From DATARH01 sp963847345 (GTDB lineage: Bacteria > Pseudomonadota > Alphaproteobacteria > ATCC43930 > CGMCC-115725), in NCBI GenBank assembly GCA_963847345.1, contig CAWJZU010000020.1, forward strand, positions 488,399 through 552,398: a stretch of 64,000 nucleotides of DNA. Direction: 5' to 3'. A program made the translations under genes and the position numbers. Within the stretch, counting starts at the first letter, position 1. The number at the start of each line of letters is the position of its first letter. Below the pieces are notes generated by a model that saw nothing but the letters and a program-made list of their open reading frames with translations, was not told the origin of the DNA and did no database searches. This document shows, piece by piece, positions 1 to 8,473 of the stretch.

Positions 1-863
1 GCACTTCCCAGCCCACCGCGGCATCCGAGCGCCAGCCGCTTGCGGCTTCCTGGTTCGCGGCGCTGCGCGATCGGATTTGCGCGGCCTTCGAGACTATTGA
101 GGACGAGTATGCCGGCCCCGGTGCCGACGCTCTGCCTCCCGGCCGGTTCGTGCGCACGCCATGGGAGCGTCCGGGCGGCGGCGGCGGCACGATGGCGGTG
201 ATGCGCGGGCGCGTCTTTGAGAAGGTCGGCGTCAATGTCTCGACCGTGTCGGGCGAATTCTCCGCCGAATTCCGCAACGAAATTCCGGGCGCCAACGAAG
301 ACCCACGCTTCTGGGCTAGCGGCGTGTCGCTGGTCGCGCATATGCGCTCTCCGCTGGTCCCGGCGGTCCACCTGAACACGCGCCACATCGTGACCGGCAA
401 ATCGTGGTTCGGGGGCGGCGCCGATCTGACCCCGATCTATCCCGACGAGGACGCAGCGGCGGAATTTCACGCTGCGCTCGCCGCCGCCTGCGCCTCCTAC
501 GACCCGGAATGCTATGCCCGCTTCACGGCGTGGTGCGACGAATATTTCTACCTGCCGCATCGCGGCGAGCCGCGGGGCGCCGGCGGCATCTTTTTCGACT
601 ATCTCGACAGCGGCGACTGGGAGCGCGATTTTGCATTCGTGCGCGCTGTTGGCGAAGCGTTTCATTCCGTCTACCCGGTCATCGCGCGCGCGCGGATGAA
701 CCGGCCGTGGACCGACGAGCAGCGCCGGGATCAGCTGGTCCGGCGCGGCCGCTATGTCGAGTTCAACCTGCTTTATGACCGAGGCACCCGCTTCGGTCTC
801 AAAACCGGCGGCAATGTCGAGGCCATCCTGATGTCGCTGCCGCCCGAGGCCGCTTGGCCGTAA
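1..863 (+). CDS. hemF: Oxygen-dependent coproporphyrinogen III oxidase, 5' end cut by window
   Basis: Converts coproporphyrinogen III to protoporphyrinogen IX with O2 in haem synthesis; cytosolic homodimer. The reading frame is already open at base 3, so the N-terminus lies outside the window and 286 residues remain. Diagnostic motifs are visible: GGGGGTMAV, VSTVSGEFS, the substrate-site motif WFGGGADLTP near residue 135 and YFYLPHRGEPRGAGGIFFDY. The protein stops at MSLPPEAAWP. Gammaproteobacterial HemF runs about 25 residues further, but as I recall rhizobial-type HemF ends in a similar PPxxKWP, so I read this as the natural end rather than a truncation. Confidence 0.95.
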   Translation, partial: TSQPTAASERQPLAASWFAALRDRICAAFETIEDEYAGPGADALPPGRFVRTPWERPGGGGGTMAVMRGRVFEKVGVNVSTVSGEFSAEFRNEIPGANEDPRFWASGVSLVAHMRSPLVPAVHLNTRHIVTGKSWFGGGADLTPIYPDEDAAAEFHAALAAACASYDPECYARFTAWCDEYFYLPHRGEPRGAGGIFFDYLDSGDWERDFAFVRAVGEAFHSVYPVIARARMNRPWTDEQRRDQLVRRGRYVEFNLLYDRGTRFGLKTGGNVEAILMSLPPEAAWP

Positions 864-1321
864 TGAAGCTGGGCCGTGAGCCGCCGGAACGCGTGACGCG
901 AGCCCCGCGTTTCCCGTGCATGTCCGAAGCTCACATAGCCAACATGCCGCAGGCCAACATAAACGACCGCCGTTCAATCGAGCGGATCTATCCGCCGGAC
1001 GCCTTCGCGCGCGACGCCGCCGAAAACGACCGGCCCCAAATCGAGATCCTGAAGGGCGTGCGCATCGCCTCCGCCCCGGACGGAGACGGTAACTTCGCGC
1101 TGGAGCCGGCGGCGCTCTTTTCCGGCGAGGCGCCGAGCACGCTCTTTCTCGCTCCGTTCCATCGCCGCACCGCCGAGGAGCACGCCGACGACGACCCGGA
1201 CCCGCGTCACGGCTACGACGCGTTTATCGACGAAATCATCGATGCGGGGCAACGGCACGGCTATCGCGCCGCCGAATCGCCTGGACCTGGCGACGAGCGC
1301 CTGCGCGGCGCGCGGCAGTAA
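863..1321 (+). CDS. Small hypothetical acidic protein downstream of hemF
   Basis: I do not recognise this protein. The frame starts with an ATG that overlaps the hemF stop (TAATG), which would allow translational coupling; alternative ATGs lie at 920 and 944 and none has a good ribosome binding site. The central part, from about residue 30 to 140, has a protein-like mix of acidic and hydrophobic residues (DGDGNFALEPAALF, HGYDAFIDEIIDAG). The opposite strand across it is also open but reads like a typical antisense shadow with low-complexity Arg/Gly. It ends 68 bp before the convergent Tim44-like gene. The existence of the gene is plausible, not proven. Confidence 0.4.
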   Translation: MKLGREPPERVTRAPRFPCMSEAHIANMPQANINDRRSIERIYPPDAFARDAAENDRPQIEILKGVRIASAPDGDGNFALEPAALFSGEAPSTLFLAPFHRRTAEEHADDDPDPRHGYDAFIDEIIDAGQRHGYRAAESPGPGDERLRGARQ

Positions 1322-1388
1322 CACCGGACTAAAGGACCGCCGGCCTCTGGCCGGCATGCCGCCGGGACGGCGCGGTTCGATCGTGGTC

Positions 1389-2370
1389 TCAAACCTGCTG
1401 GGCGGCCGAAAGCAGCCAATTGCCACCGCGGCGCCGGACAAATGTCCAGATCTCCTCGGACTCGACCGGCCGGCTCGGGTCGCCGCCGCCAACATAGTCG
1501 GGGGCGCCCGGCGATCGGTCCAGCCTCGCCAGATAATCGATCGCGCTCCATTTCATATAGGCGGTCGCGTATTGCAGATCGCCTTCTTCCCAGCTCTCGG
1601 TGATGTCGCCCGCCAAGAGGCGTACGTCCGAGACGACATTGCGCATGCCTCGGCTGGCGTTCTTCGTCAGCTCTTCCGAGAAGTAGCCGACCATTTCAGG
1701 CGTCATCAGTTGGCGCATGCGCGCGAGATCGCCGTTCAACCAGGCCTCCTGAACCGCCGCGTGGATCGATTGGAAGGCTTGCAGGTCGCTGTCGTTGACC
1801 GTCGTATCGACGCCGCGAAACCGCGGCGCCGGGGCGACGGCGGCCCCAACTGCGCGCGGCATCGGCTCCGGACCGGGCCTTCCGCCGAAACCGCCCGCGA
1901 ACCGCCGGGGCACGGCGCGCTCCGAAAAAGCTGCTGGCAAGCCGGATCGCGAGAAAGACCAGCAGCCCGATGATCAGGAATTGCAGAATGCCCCCGAAAA
2001 AGTGGCCCATTCCGCCGAGATGGCTGAACAGCGCCGCTCCGAGAAGACCGCCAGTCAATCCGGTCAGAAACGGGTGACGCTGGAAGAAGCTGCCGCCGGC
2101 CGCCGCCGTGGCGGGCATTCCACCGGCCAGCGGCCGCGTCGCCTGCGGCCCCGGGGTCACGGCGGGGTTCGCGCTGCGGGTGATCGGCGCGGCATTGTTC
2201 TGCTCGAAGGTGCGCGCGCCGCGGCTGCCGAACGACGACTTCCCGCCGCCTGCCCGCGCCTCGGCGAGGCTCGGCGCGAGCGCCAGCGTCAAGCAGAAAA
2301 ACACCGACAGCAGCACCCGCCAATCGAACAGGCGTACCGCCGCGGCCGTAACAGGCGATCGTCTCGTCAT
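1389..2370 (-). CDS. Tim44-like domain protein with signal/TM segments, broken by a frameshift
   Basis: The N-terminal half, read from 2370, has a signal-like hydrophobic segment (LLSVFFCLTLALAPSLAEA), a Gly/Ser-rich stretch, and then membrane segments (FLTGLTGGLLGAALF, LQFLIIGLLVFLAIRLASSFFG). The C-terminal half lies in another frame and is a Tim44-like domain (LQAFQSIHAAVQEAWLNGD, EIWTFVRRRGGNWLLSAAQQ). The switch falls near 1915-1925, beside a GGGG run. The full length of 982 nt is 3n+1, so one extra base explains the break. Bacterial Tim44-like proteins (TimA) are membrane proteins of unsettled role, proposed to act in protein translocation or envelope function. Whether the break is real or a sequencing error cannot be told here. 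It is convergent with the upstream small gene. Confidence 0.8.
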
Positions 2371-2445
2371 TTCGTATCCGTTCGCGAGCCGGAGATGGCC
2401 CTGCATGATATGTGGTCAAACCGCGCCCGACGAAAGGGCAAGCGT

Positions 2446-3441
2446 TCACCGCGTTTCGCCTGTGAAGCCCCGCTGGACCTCGGCGATGCGGTCGAGCGCG
2501 GCTTGCGACAGCGGACCCTTTTCGACCGCGCGCGCGGCGTATTCGAGATGCTCCATCGTCGAATACCCGACGAGCACGGTCGAGACCGCCGGGGCTGCGA
2601 TCACGTACCGGATAGACGCCTCGATCAGGCTGTCGGCGTGGCCGTCATGCACCAGCGGCTCGAAGCGGCGGCCGCGCTCGATATCGGTGCGGTAGTCATG
2701 TCCCGAGCCGATCGGCGATGGCGGCGGCGACCCGAGCGGATGTCGCTCGTCGGTGCCGCTCAGCGCGCCGGCGGCGAGCACGCGGATCACGATAACGCCC
2801 ATATCGGCGGCTTGCAGATGACCGAGCAGGTTGCGGTAATCCTGCGCCGGATAGGAGGCCGGCACCGGTCCCGCCGGACTCGGGTTCAGCAGGTTGAAGC
2901 TGACCTGCCCGGTATCGAACGCGCAGGCGTTGACGACTCGGTGCAGCGCGCCGGTCTCGCCGTTCGCCGTGATGCCGATGAACCGGCACTTTCCCTGCGC
3001 GCGCAGCCGCTCGAAGGCCGGCACGACCAGGTCGAGCACGGTGTCGGCGCTGAAATTCGCACCCGTCGTGGCCTCGACGATCGCGTTGTGAAACTGGAAC
3101 AGATCGACGCGCTCAAGCTGCAGCCGAGTCAGGCTCGCCTCAAGCGAGGCGGCGATCGCCTCGCCGATGCGACCTGGCTCGGTCGGCGGTAAGCGCACCT
3201 TGGTGCCAACATAAACATCGGGCCTCAAGGCCTTCAGAACTCGGCCGAGATTGCGTTCGGATTCGCCGTTGCCGTATTGCTGCGCCGTATCGAAGTAGTT
3301 GATGCCCAGTTCGAGGGCGCGCGCGACCGCGCGTTCCTGGTCGGCCGGGTCGCCCTTGACCATCAGCCCGCCGACCGCGCCGCAGCCGAAGCCGAGCAGC
3401 GAGACATCGAGACCGGTTCTGCCGAACCTGCGTTTTTCCAC
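2446..3441 (-). CDS. Aldo/keto reductase
   Basis: NADPH-dependent carbonyl reductase of the AKR superfamily, 331 residues, full length. The start motif KRRFGRTGLDVSLLGFG and the catalytic tetrad are visible: Asp51 and Tyr56 in FDTAQQYGNGESE, Lys81 in VGTKV and His118 in LFQFHNA. The C-terminal half has the NADP-binding pattern with IRYVIAAPAVSTVLVGYSTMEHLE. Similarity to the L-galactose dehydrogenase/YdhF-like group is suggested but the physiological substrate cannot be inferred. The gene stands alone between Tim44-like and the leuA leader, which is transcribed in the opposite direction. Confidence 0.9.
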   Translation of the reverse strand: MEKRRFGRTGLDVSLLGFGCGAVGGLMVKGDPADQERAVARALELGINYFDTAQQYGNGESERNLGRVLKALRPDVYVGTKVRLPPTEPGRIGEAIAASLEASLTRLQLERVDLFQFHNAIVEATTGANFSADTVLDLVVPAFERLRAQGKCRFIGITANGETGALHRVVNACAFDTGQVSFNLLNPSPAGPVPASYPAQDYRNLLGHLQAADMGVIVIRVLAAGALSGTDERHPLGSPPPSPIGSGHDYRTDIERGRRFEPLVHDGHADSLIEASIRYVIAAPAVSTVLVGYSTMEHLEYAARAVEKGPLSQAALDRIAEVQRGFTGETR

Positions 3442-3674
3442 TCACTTCTCCCGCGCCCCTTGCTTCTCGCCGGATAAGATCGTCTCCGGCAGTTGCTTGT
3501 CAACGGATGGACGCGCCATTCGGCTTGACTTCGGCTCGCCCTGCCGATATATGGCGGCGTGCCATGACCAACGCGTGCCGCGAGCTGCGACTTACGATCT
3601 CGGCGTCCTGATCGACGCCGACTGCCGCTCGCCCGGCCCTGCCGGAAATCCCGAACACGCCCGGTTACGGTATC

Positions 3675-3780
3675 ATGGTTTTGACGGTCTCCTCCTATCG
3701 CTGCGTTGTATCGCCGGGCATTGTATCGCGGGCTGTCCCGCGCCGACTTAGCACCGGCCGGGGCTAAGCCCTCCGGCCCG
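3675..3780 (+). promoter_or_regulatory. Candidate leuA leader/attenuator with a Val-rich leader peptide
   Basis: A 30-codon ORF (3675-3767) begins MVLTVSSYRCVVSPGIV and contains six Val, two Leu and one Ile codons. Its TAA stop (3765-3767) sits in the loop of a hairpin with arms GGCCGG+GGC (3756-3764) and GCC+CCGGCC (3768-3778). A competing hairpin pairs CTTAGC (3747-3752) with GCTAAG (3763-3768); the two cannot form together. Another stem, CGCGGG/CCCGCG, lies at 3727-3742. Mutually exclusive hairpins overlapping the stop of a branched-chain-rich peptide just upstream of leuA fit translation-coupled attenuation. No U-run follows the hairpin, so control could be on translation or Rho-dependent. 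This is inferred from sequence only. Confidence 0.42.
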
Positions 3781-3892
3781 GACGCAATTCACGCCACACG
3801 CCATGCCCGGTAAGCAGTCGCAGGAACCGGGCTCTAGACACGACCGTCAACGCGACCGCGCGCCGCACGGCGGTCCGAACCCGGAGTTCCCG

Positions 3893-5596
3893 ATGACTGT
3901 AATGCCGATCCACAAATACCGGCCGTTTCAGCCGATCAATTTGCCCGACCGCCAATGGCCGTCCCGCGTTATCGACAAAGCGCCGATCTGGTGCTCGGTC
4001 GATCTGCGCGACGGTAACCAGGCGCTCGTCGAACCGATGGGCCCCGAGAGAAAGCGCCGCATGTTCGATCTGCTGCTGCGGTTGGGATTCATGGAAATCG
4101 AAGTCGGCTTTCCGGCTGCCTCCGACACCGATCTTGCGTTCGTCCGCGAGATCATCGAGCAGGACCTGATCCCGGACAATGTGACGATCCAGGTGCTGAC
4201 GCAGTCGCGCCCCGAGCTGATCAAGAAAACTTTTGACGCGATAAGCGGCGCCAGGCGCGCGATCGTGCATCTGTATAATTCGACGTCGGAATTGCAGCGC
4301 CGCGTCGTTTTCGGTCTCGACCGCGCCGGTATCGTCGATATCGCCGTGACTGGCGCGCGGCAGATACACGAGTTGGCCGCTTCAATGCCGGATACCGAAG
4401 TAATCTACCAGTATTCGCCCGAAAGCTTCAGCGGCACCGAGCTCGATTTCGCGGTCGAGATCTGCGAGGCGGTTATGGATGTCTGGCGCCCGACCCCCGG
4501 TAAAAAGATGATCGTTAACCTGCCCGGCACGGTCGAAATGGCGACGGCGAACATCTATGCCGACCAAATCGAATGGTTCGCGCGCAACGTGCGCGATCGC
4601 GACAGCCTGATTCTCAGCCTGCATCCGCACAACGACCGTGGCACCGCCGTCGCGGCGACCGAGTTCGGCGTGATGGCGGGGGCCGATCGGGTCGAGGGCA
4701 CGCTGTTCGGCAACGGCGAGCGCACCGGTAATGTCGATGTCATCACCCTGGCGCTGAACCTGTTCAGCCAGGGGATCGACCCCGGCCTGACCGTCACCGA
4801 CATCGACGATGTCGTGCGCACTTCCGAATACTGCACGCACTTGCCGGTGCACCCGCGACATCCGTATGCCGGCGAGCTGGTCTACACGGCGTTTTCGGGC
4901 TCGCATCAGGACGCGATCAAAAAGGGCTTCGACGCGCTCGCCAAACGCAACGACGATCTGTGGGAAGTCCCGTATCTGCCGATCGATCCGAAGGATCTCG
5001 GCCGCAACTACGAGGCGGTGATCCGGGTCAACAGCCAGTCGGGCAAGGGCGGCGTCGCCTATGTGCTGAAGGCCGATCACGGTCTCGACCTGCCGCGCAG
5101 TCTGCAGATCGAGTTCAGCCGCATCGTTCAGGAGGTCGCCGACCGCACTGGCAAGGAGCTGACCAGCCGCGATATCTGGTCGTTGTTTCGGGACACCTAT
5201 CTGGCTCTGGCGGCGGATCGCACTGCGGAGCGTCGCGGCGTTCGGCTGGTCGATTACAGCCTGTTCCCGGAGCCGCGCGTTGGCGAGCGCCGGATCGTCG
5301 CGACGGTCGAGGTCGACGGCGCCAAGCGGCGCATCGAAGGCGTCGGCAACGGGCCGATCGCCGCGTTTGTCGATGCGCTGCGGACCGATTGCGGCATAGC
5401 GCTGATCGTGCTCGATTATCATGAGAACGCGGTCGGCGCCGGCGCCGACGCGCAGGCCGCCGCCTATGTACAGATCGGCAGCAGCGGGAATGGCGGTGCC
5501 GAGCGGGCGCTTCACGGCGTCGGGCTGGACAGCGACATCGTCACCGCCTCGCTGAAGGCCGTAGCGAGCGCCGCCTCGCGCGTGCGGGCGATGTAA
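3893..5596 (+). CDS. leuA: 2-isopropylmalate synthase (long form)
   Basis: First committed step of leucine synthesis: acetyl-CoA plus 2-oxoisovalerate gives 2-isopropylmalate. The ATG at 3893 is preceded by GGAG at 7 nt and gives 567 residues; an in-frame upstream ATG at 3803 would add an Arg/Pro-rich, non-conserved extension. The HMGL-like TIM barrel carries the metal-site motif SVDLRDGNQALVEPM (Arg39-Asp40), LHPHNDRGTAVAATE and GNGERTGNVDV. The C-terminal LeuA allosteric (leucine feedback) domain follows from about residue 430. The type is the actinobacterial-like long form starting MPIHKYRPFQPINLPDR, also seen in many alphaproteobacteria. Regulation probably involves the leader just upstream. 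Confidence 0.95.
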   Translation: MTVMPIHKYRPFQPINLPDRQWPSRVIDKAPIWCSVDLRDGNQALVEPMGPERKRRMFDLLLRLGFMEIEVGFPAASDTDLAFVREIIEQDLIPDNVTIQVLTQSRPELIKKTFDAISGARRAIVHLYNSTSELQRRVVFGLDRAGIVDIAVTGARQIHELAASMPDTEVIYQYSPESFSGTELDFAVEICEAVMDVWRPTPGKKMIVNLPGTVEMATANIYADQIEWFARNVRDRDSLILSLHPHNDRGTAVAATEFGVMAGADRVEGTLFGNGERTGNVDVITLALNLFSQGIDPGLTVTDIDDVVRTSEYCTHLPVHPRHPYAGELVYTAFSGSHQDAIKKGFDALAKRNDDLWEVPYLPIDPKDLGRNYEAVIRVNSQSGKGGVAYVLKADHGLDLPRSLQIEFSRIVQEVADRTGKELTSRDIWSLFRDTYLALAADRTAERRGVRLVDYSLFPEPRVGERRIVATVEVDGAKRRIEGVGNGPIAAFVDALRTDCGIALIVLDYHENAVGAGADAQAAAYVQIGSSGNGGAERALHGVGLDSDIVTASLKAVASAASRVRAM

Positions 5597-5626
5597 TAAC
5601 GGCCGCCGAAGACCCTGGACCATGCC

Positions 5627-5663
5627 CTCGTTCCCTCCCCCACAAGCAAGGGAGGTGAACGAG
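5627..5663. repeat. Imperfect inverted repeat between leuA and the DUF1223 gene
   Basis: Arms CTCGTTC and CCTCCC (5627-5639) pair with GGGAGG and GAACGAG (5650-5663), with a single bulged T and a 10-nt loop. It lies between two convergent genes and could end transcription from both sides, although no U-run is present. The core CCCTCCCCCrCAAGC is shared with the perfect palindromic repeat at 12214-12265, so this appears to be a degenerate member of the same dispersed family. Confidence 0.6.
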
Positions 5664-5773
5664 TGGGTGCGGCCGCAAGGTGTGTCAGACCGAGCGCAGA
5701 CCAAGGAGCGATGTTTCCGAGACGGGGCATGGAGGGTTGAGCCGCGTTCGCGCGCTCAATCTCCGCGCCCGAT

Positions 5774-6466
5774 CTATGCATCCGGGCCGAGGATCGCGGC
5801 CGCACCCAGCATCTTGCCGTCGGCGGCCTGGACAAGCACGGCCAAACCTTCTCCGGGCCGCGGCGGCTCGATCCGGTAGCGCCGCGTCGCGCCGTCCCAG
5901 TCGCCAAGGTGCGTCACCGCAGTCACGCCGTTCGCGTCCTGCAGCGTCCGGCCGGCGTTCTCGCCGGCGGGAACATTTGTGATTCGGGTGCGCGCGAAAC
6001 GCACCAGCACCACTTCGCCCGCACCGGCGCCGCCGCCGATCGCGACCGACGCACGGTCCGCCGCGAAGCTGACCGGCGCGACCGCCTCGGGACGCGCCTG
6101 CCGCAACGCCGCCGCGACCGAAGCGCGGTCGGAGCCGATCATCTCGTTTGTCCCGTCGACGACGATTTGCGGCGTATACACCCGGCCGCTCAGCCGGCTC
6201 GCATAGACTTTCTGGCGGTCGGTCGAGGCCTCGGTCGACAGCGGGTCCTTCCAGCCAAGCCGATCCCAGTAGCTGATGTGAAAGCCGAGCGCGATCACGT
6301 CGGCCCGGCCGGTCAACTCGCGCAACAGCGCGTCGGCCGGCGGGCACGACGAACAGCCTTGCGACGTGAACAGTTCGACGACAACCGGCCGCGTTTCGGC
6401 ACGCGGCGAACCGGCCGCCGTGAGCAGGCAGGTCAACACGCAGAGAAAACCGGCTGTACGGCGCAT
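5774..6466 (-). CDS. Exported DUF1223 thioredoxin-fold protein
   Basis: 230 residues with a Sec signal peptide (FLCVLTCLLTAAGSPRA, cleavage after about residue 23). Directly after it comes a thioredoxin-like start, VVVELFTSQGCSSCPPAD, with a CxxC pair at Cys38 and Cys41. The conserved DUF1223 block follows: ALGFHISYWDRLGWKDPLS, RVYTPQIVVDG. These proteins are periplasmic or secreted; the CxxC suggests a thiol redox role, but no substrate is known to me. It is convergent with leuA and 25 bp downstream of the DenD-like gene on the same strand, which it may follow in transcription. Confidence 0.88.
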   Translation of the reverse strand: MRRTAGFLCVLTCLLTAAGSPRAETRPVVVELFTSQGCSSCPPADALLRELTGRADVIALGFHISYWDRLGWKDPLSTEASTDRQKVYASRLSGRVYTPQIVVDGTNEMIGSDRASVAAALRQARPEAVAPVSFAADRASVAIGGGAGAGEVVLVRFARTRITNVPAGENAGRTLQDANGVTAVTHLGDWDGATRRYRIEPPRPGEGLAVLVQAADGKMLGAAAILGPDA

Positions 6467-6491
6467 CTCGGGTCTCCTTCTATCCGGGCTT

Positions 6492-7472
6492 CTATCCGGC
6501 CAATCGGCGCTGCAGCGCGAGGTCGTCCTCGATAAAAGCCGCTATGACCTCGTCGACCCCGCTGTCGCGCTCGAACCCGAGCGCCTCCGCGCGGTCTGCC
6601 GCGAGCATCTTCGGCCAGCTCGAAATGATTTCCTGGATGAGCGGGTCAGGCTCCCAGCTTATGCGGCGGTAAGCCTCCTCGCCGCCGGCGCGGCGCACCG
6701 CTTCGGCCATCTCGCCCACCGACACCGAAAAGCCCGGCAGTTGCAATGACCGGTTCGGGCCAAGCTCGCCCACCGGCAGGTTGAGCGCATGCGCGAGGCC
6801 GGCGACGATGCGGCGCGGCGAGGCCAGCGCCATGATCGTATCCGGCGACACCGGGCACACCGCGTCGCGCCCGGTCAGCGGTTCGCGTATGATTGACGAG
6901 GCAAAGGTCGAGGCGGCGCGGTTCGGCAGGCCGGGCCGCACGACGACGGTCGGCAGCCGCAGAGCCATGCCGTCGATAAAGCCCTTTCGGCTGTAATCAT
7001 TGACCAGCAATTCGCCGATCGCCTTCTGCGCGCCGTAGGAGCTTTGCGGTGCTAACGCGGTCTCCTCGCCTACCTCGTGCGGCAGCGCACCGCCATAAAC
7101 CGCCAGCGAACTGGCGAAGATCAGCTTCGGCGCGGTGCCGAGCGCGCGGCAGGCGTCGAGCACGGCACGCGTGCCGTCGAGATTGACCCGGTATCCGAGA
7201 TCTGTGTCGGCCTCCGCCTGGCCGCTGACGATCGCGGCAAGGTGGAACACCGCGTCGGTGCCGGGGGCGATCAGCCGCGCGACCGTCTCACGGTCGGCGA
7301 TGTCGCCGGTGACGACCGAGAGCCGCCTGTCCTCGGGAAGCGGCAGCGCCGGCGGCGAATTGTCGAACAGCACCAGTTCCTCGACCGGTCCGCTTGCCGT
7401 CCCTCGGTCGAGCAGCCGCAGCGCGACCCGCCGCCCGAGAAAGCCGCACCCGCCAGTGATCACGATGCGCAT
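6492..7472 (-). CDS. NAD-dependent epimerase/dehydrogenase, D-erythronate dehydrogenase-like
   Basis: Extended SDR of 326 residues. The Rossmann motif GGCGFLG spans residues 7-13, the catalytic Ser is in IFASSLAVYGG (121-122), and Tyr146 and Lys150 lie in SYGAQKAIGE. The ending with RISWEPDPLIQEIISSWP is like DenD/D-erythronate 2-dehydrogenase relatives. The start at 7472 is chosen because the Rossmann strand begins there; the frame is open further upstream with non-conserved residues. The next gene upstream on the same strand is an OtnI-like isomerase. In other bacteria DenD and OtnI act in one D-erythronate pathway, so the pair supports a role in C4 sugar-acid breakdown. The kinase (OtnK) and aldolase (OtnC) are not in view. 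Confidence 0.85.
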   Translation of the reverse strand: MRIVITGGCGFLGRRVALRLLDRGTASGPVEELVLFDNSPPALPLPEDRRLSVVTGDIADRETVARLIAPGTDAVFHLAAIVSGQAEADTDLGYRVNLDGTRAVLDACRALGTAPKLIFASSLAVYGGALPHEVGEETALAPQSSYGAQKAIGELLVNDYSRKGFIDGMALRLPTVVVRPGLPNRAASTFASSIIREPLTGRDAVCPVSPDTIMALASPRRIVAGLAHALNLPVGELGPNRSLQLPGFSVSVGEMAEAVRRAGGEEAYRRISWEPDPLIQEIISSWPKMLAADRAEALGFERDSGVDEVIAAFIEDDLALQRRLAG

Positions 7473-7533
7473 GATTGCCGCCTCTGTCCCTGCATCACAA
7501 CCACCAGCGTCCGGCCGGCAGCCCAAGGCTCCT

Positions 7534-8331
7534 TCAGCCGACACCGTATTTCTTCGCCCAGCCGAGCCCGGCGACAGTGTCGCCCCTGGGGCGGTACTCG
7601 CAGCCGATCCAGCCCGAGTAGCCGAGTTCGTCGAACAACTCGAACAGGTACGGGTAGTTGATCTCGCCGATATCGGGTTCGTGGCGGCCTGGATTGCCGG
7701 CGATCTGCACATGCGGGTAATGGCCGGCCAGTGCGCGCATCCGGGTCGCCAGATCGCCCTCCATGATCTGCACGTGATAGAGATCGAGCTGCAATCGCAA
7801 ATTCGGCCGGCCGACGGCCTCGATGACGCGCATCGCCTGCCCGGTGAAGTTGAGGAAATATCCCGGGATGTCGCGCGTGTTGATCGGCTCGATGATGCAG
7901 GTCAGCCCGGCCGATGCGGCGCGGTCGGCGGCCCAGCGCAAATTGTCGATATAGACCCGTTCGCCCTTTGCCTTGTCGCGCCCGTGTTCGTCAGGCCCTT
8001 GGGGCCACAGTCCGGCCATCGTGTGCAACAGCTTGCACCCGGTCGCGCTTGCATAGACGATTGCCTTGTCGACGCCGTCGCGGAATTCCTGCTCACGCCC
8101 CGGCAATGCCGCAAGGCCGCGCTCGCCGCCGTTCCAGTCGCCGGGGACGGTGTTGAACAGCGCCAGCGTCAGCCGGTTGCGTTCGAGGCGCTCGGCGATC
8201 GCCTCGGGCGGGTGGTCATAGGGAAAAAGAAACTCGACCCCGTTGAAACCGGCGCGCGCCGCTGCGTCGAACCGGTCGAGAAACCCGATATCCTGAAACA
8301 TCATGCTCAGATTGGCGGCGAATTTCGGCAT
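7534..8331 (-). CDS. Hydroxypyruvate isomerase family, 2-oxo-tetronate isomerase-like (OtnI)
   Basis: 265-residue TIM-barrel protein of the AP-endonuclease-2/xylose isomerase-like family. It starts MPKFAANLSMMFQDIGFLDRF, typical of Hyi/OtnI. Metal and active-site positions are visible: Glu in CIIEPINTRDIPGYFL, Asp-His in LQLDLYHVQIMEGD, His in IAGNPGRHEPDIGEINY and Glu in IGCEYRPRGDT. It isomerises hydroxypyruvate to tartronate semialdehyde or 2-oxo-tetronate phosphates; the two activities cannot be separated by sequence here. It probably forms an operon with the DenD-like gene 61 bp downstream. The substrate-binding protein gene at 8474 is divergent to it. Confidence 0.88.
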   Translation of the reverse strand: MPKFAANLSMMFQDIGFLDRFDAAARAGFNGVEFLFPYDHPPEAIAERLERNRLTLALFNTVPGDWNGGERGLAALPGREQEFRDGVDKAIVYASATGCKLLHTMAGLWPQGPDEHGRDKAKGERVYIDNLRWAADRAASAGLTCIIEPINTRDIPGYFLNFTGQAMRVIEAVGRPNLRLQLDLYHVQIMEGDLATRMRALAGHYPHVQIAGNPGRHEPDIGEINYPYLFELFDELGYSGWIGCEYRPRGDTVAGLGWAKKYGVG

Positions 8332-8473
8332 TGGCGGGTTCCTCTGTGCTCCGGTATTTGCCGGCGGCCGAGCGGACCGCTACTCTTTCCCCGCCGGCCG
8401 GTCAACGCAAGACGAGCCGGCCGGAGCGCGCAATGGACGTGCCGCCACCAGAACAGGCTCGGGAGCTGCTGTG

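Noticed and set aside
974..1495. Minus-strand open frame over the small gene after hemF
   Set aside because: Reads as an Arg/Gly/Val-rich antisense shadow; the plus strand has better composition and couples to hemF.
4382..5704. Minus-strand open frame of 440 codons opposite leuA
   Set aside because: The plus strand is full-length LeuA with all active-site motifs; the antisense product is low complexity.
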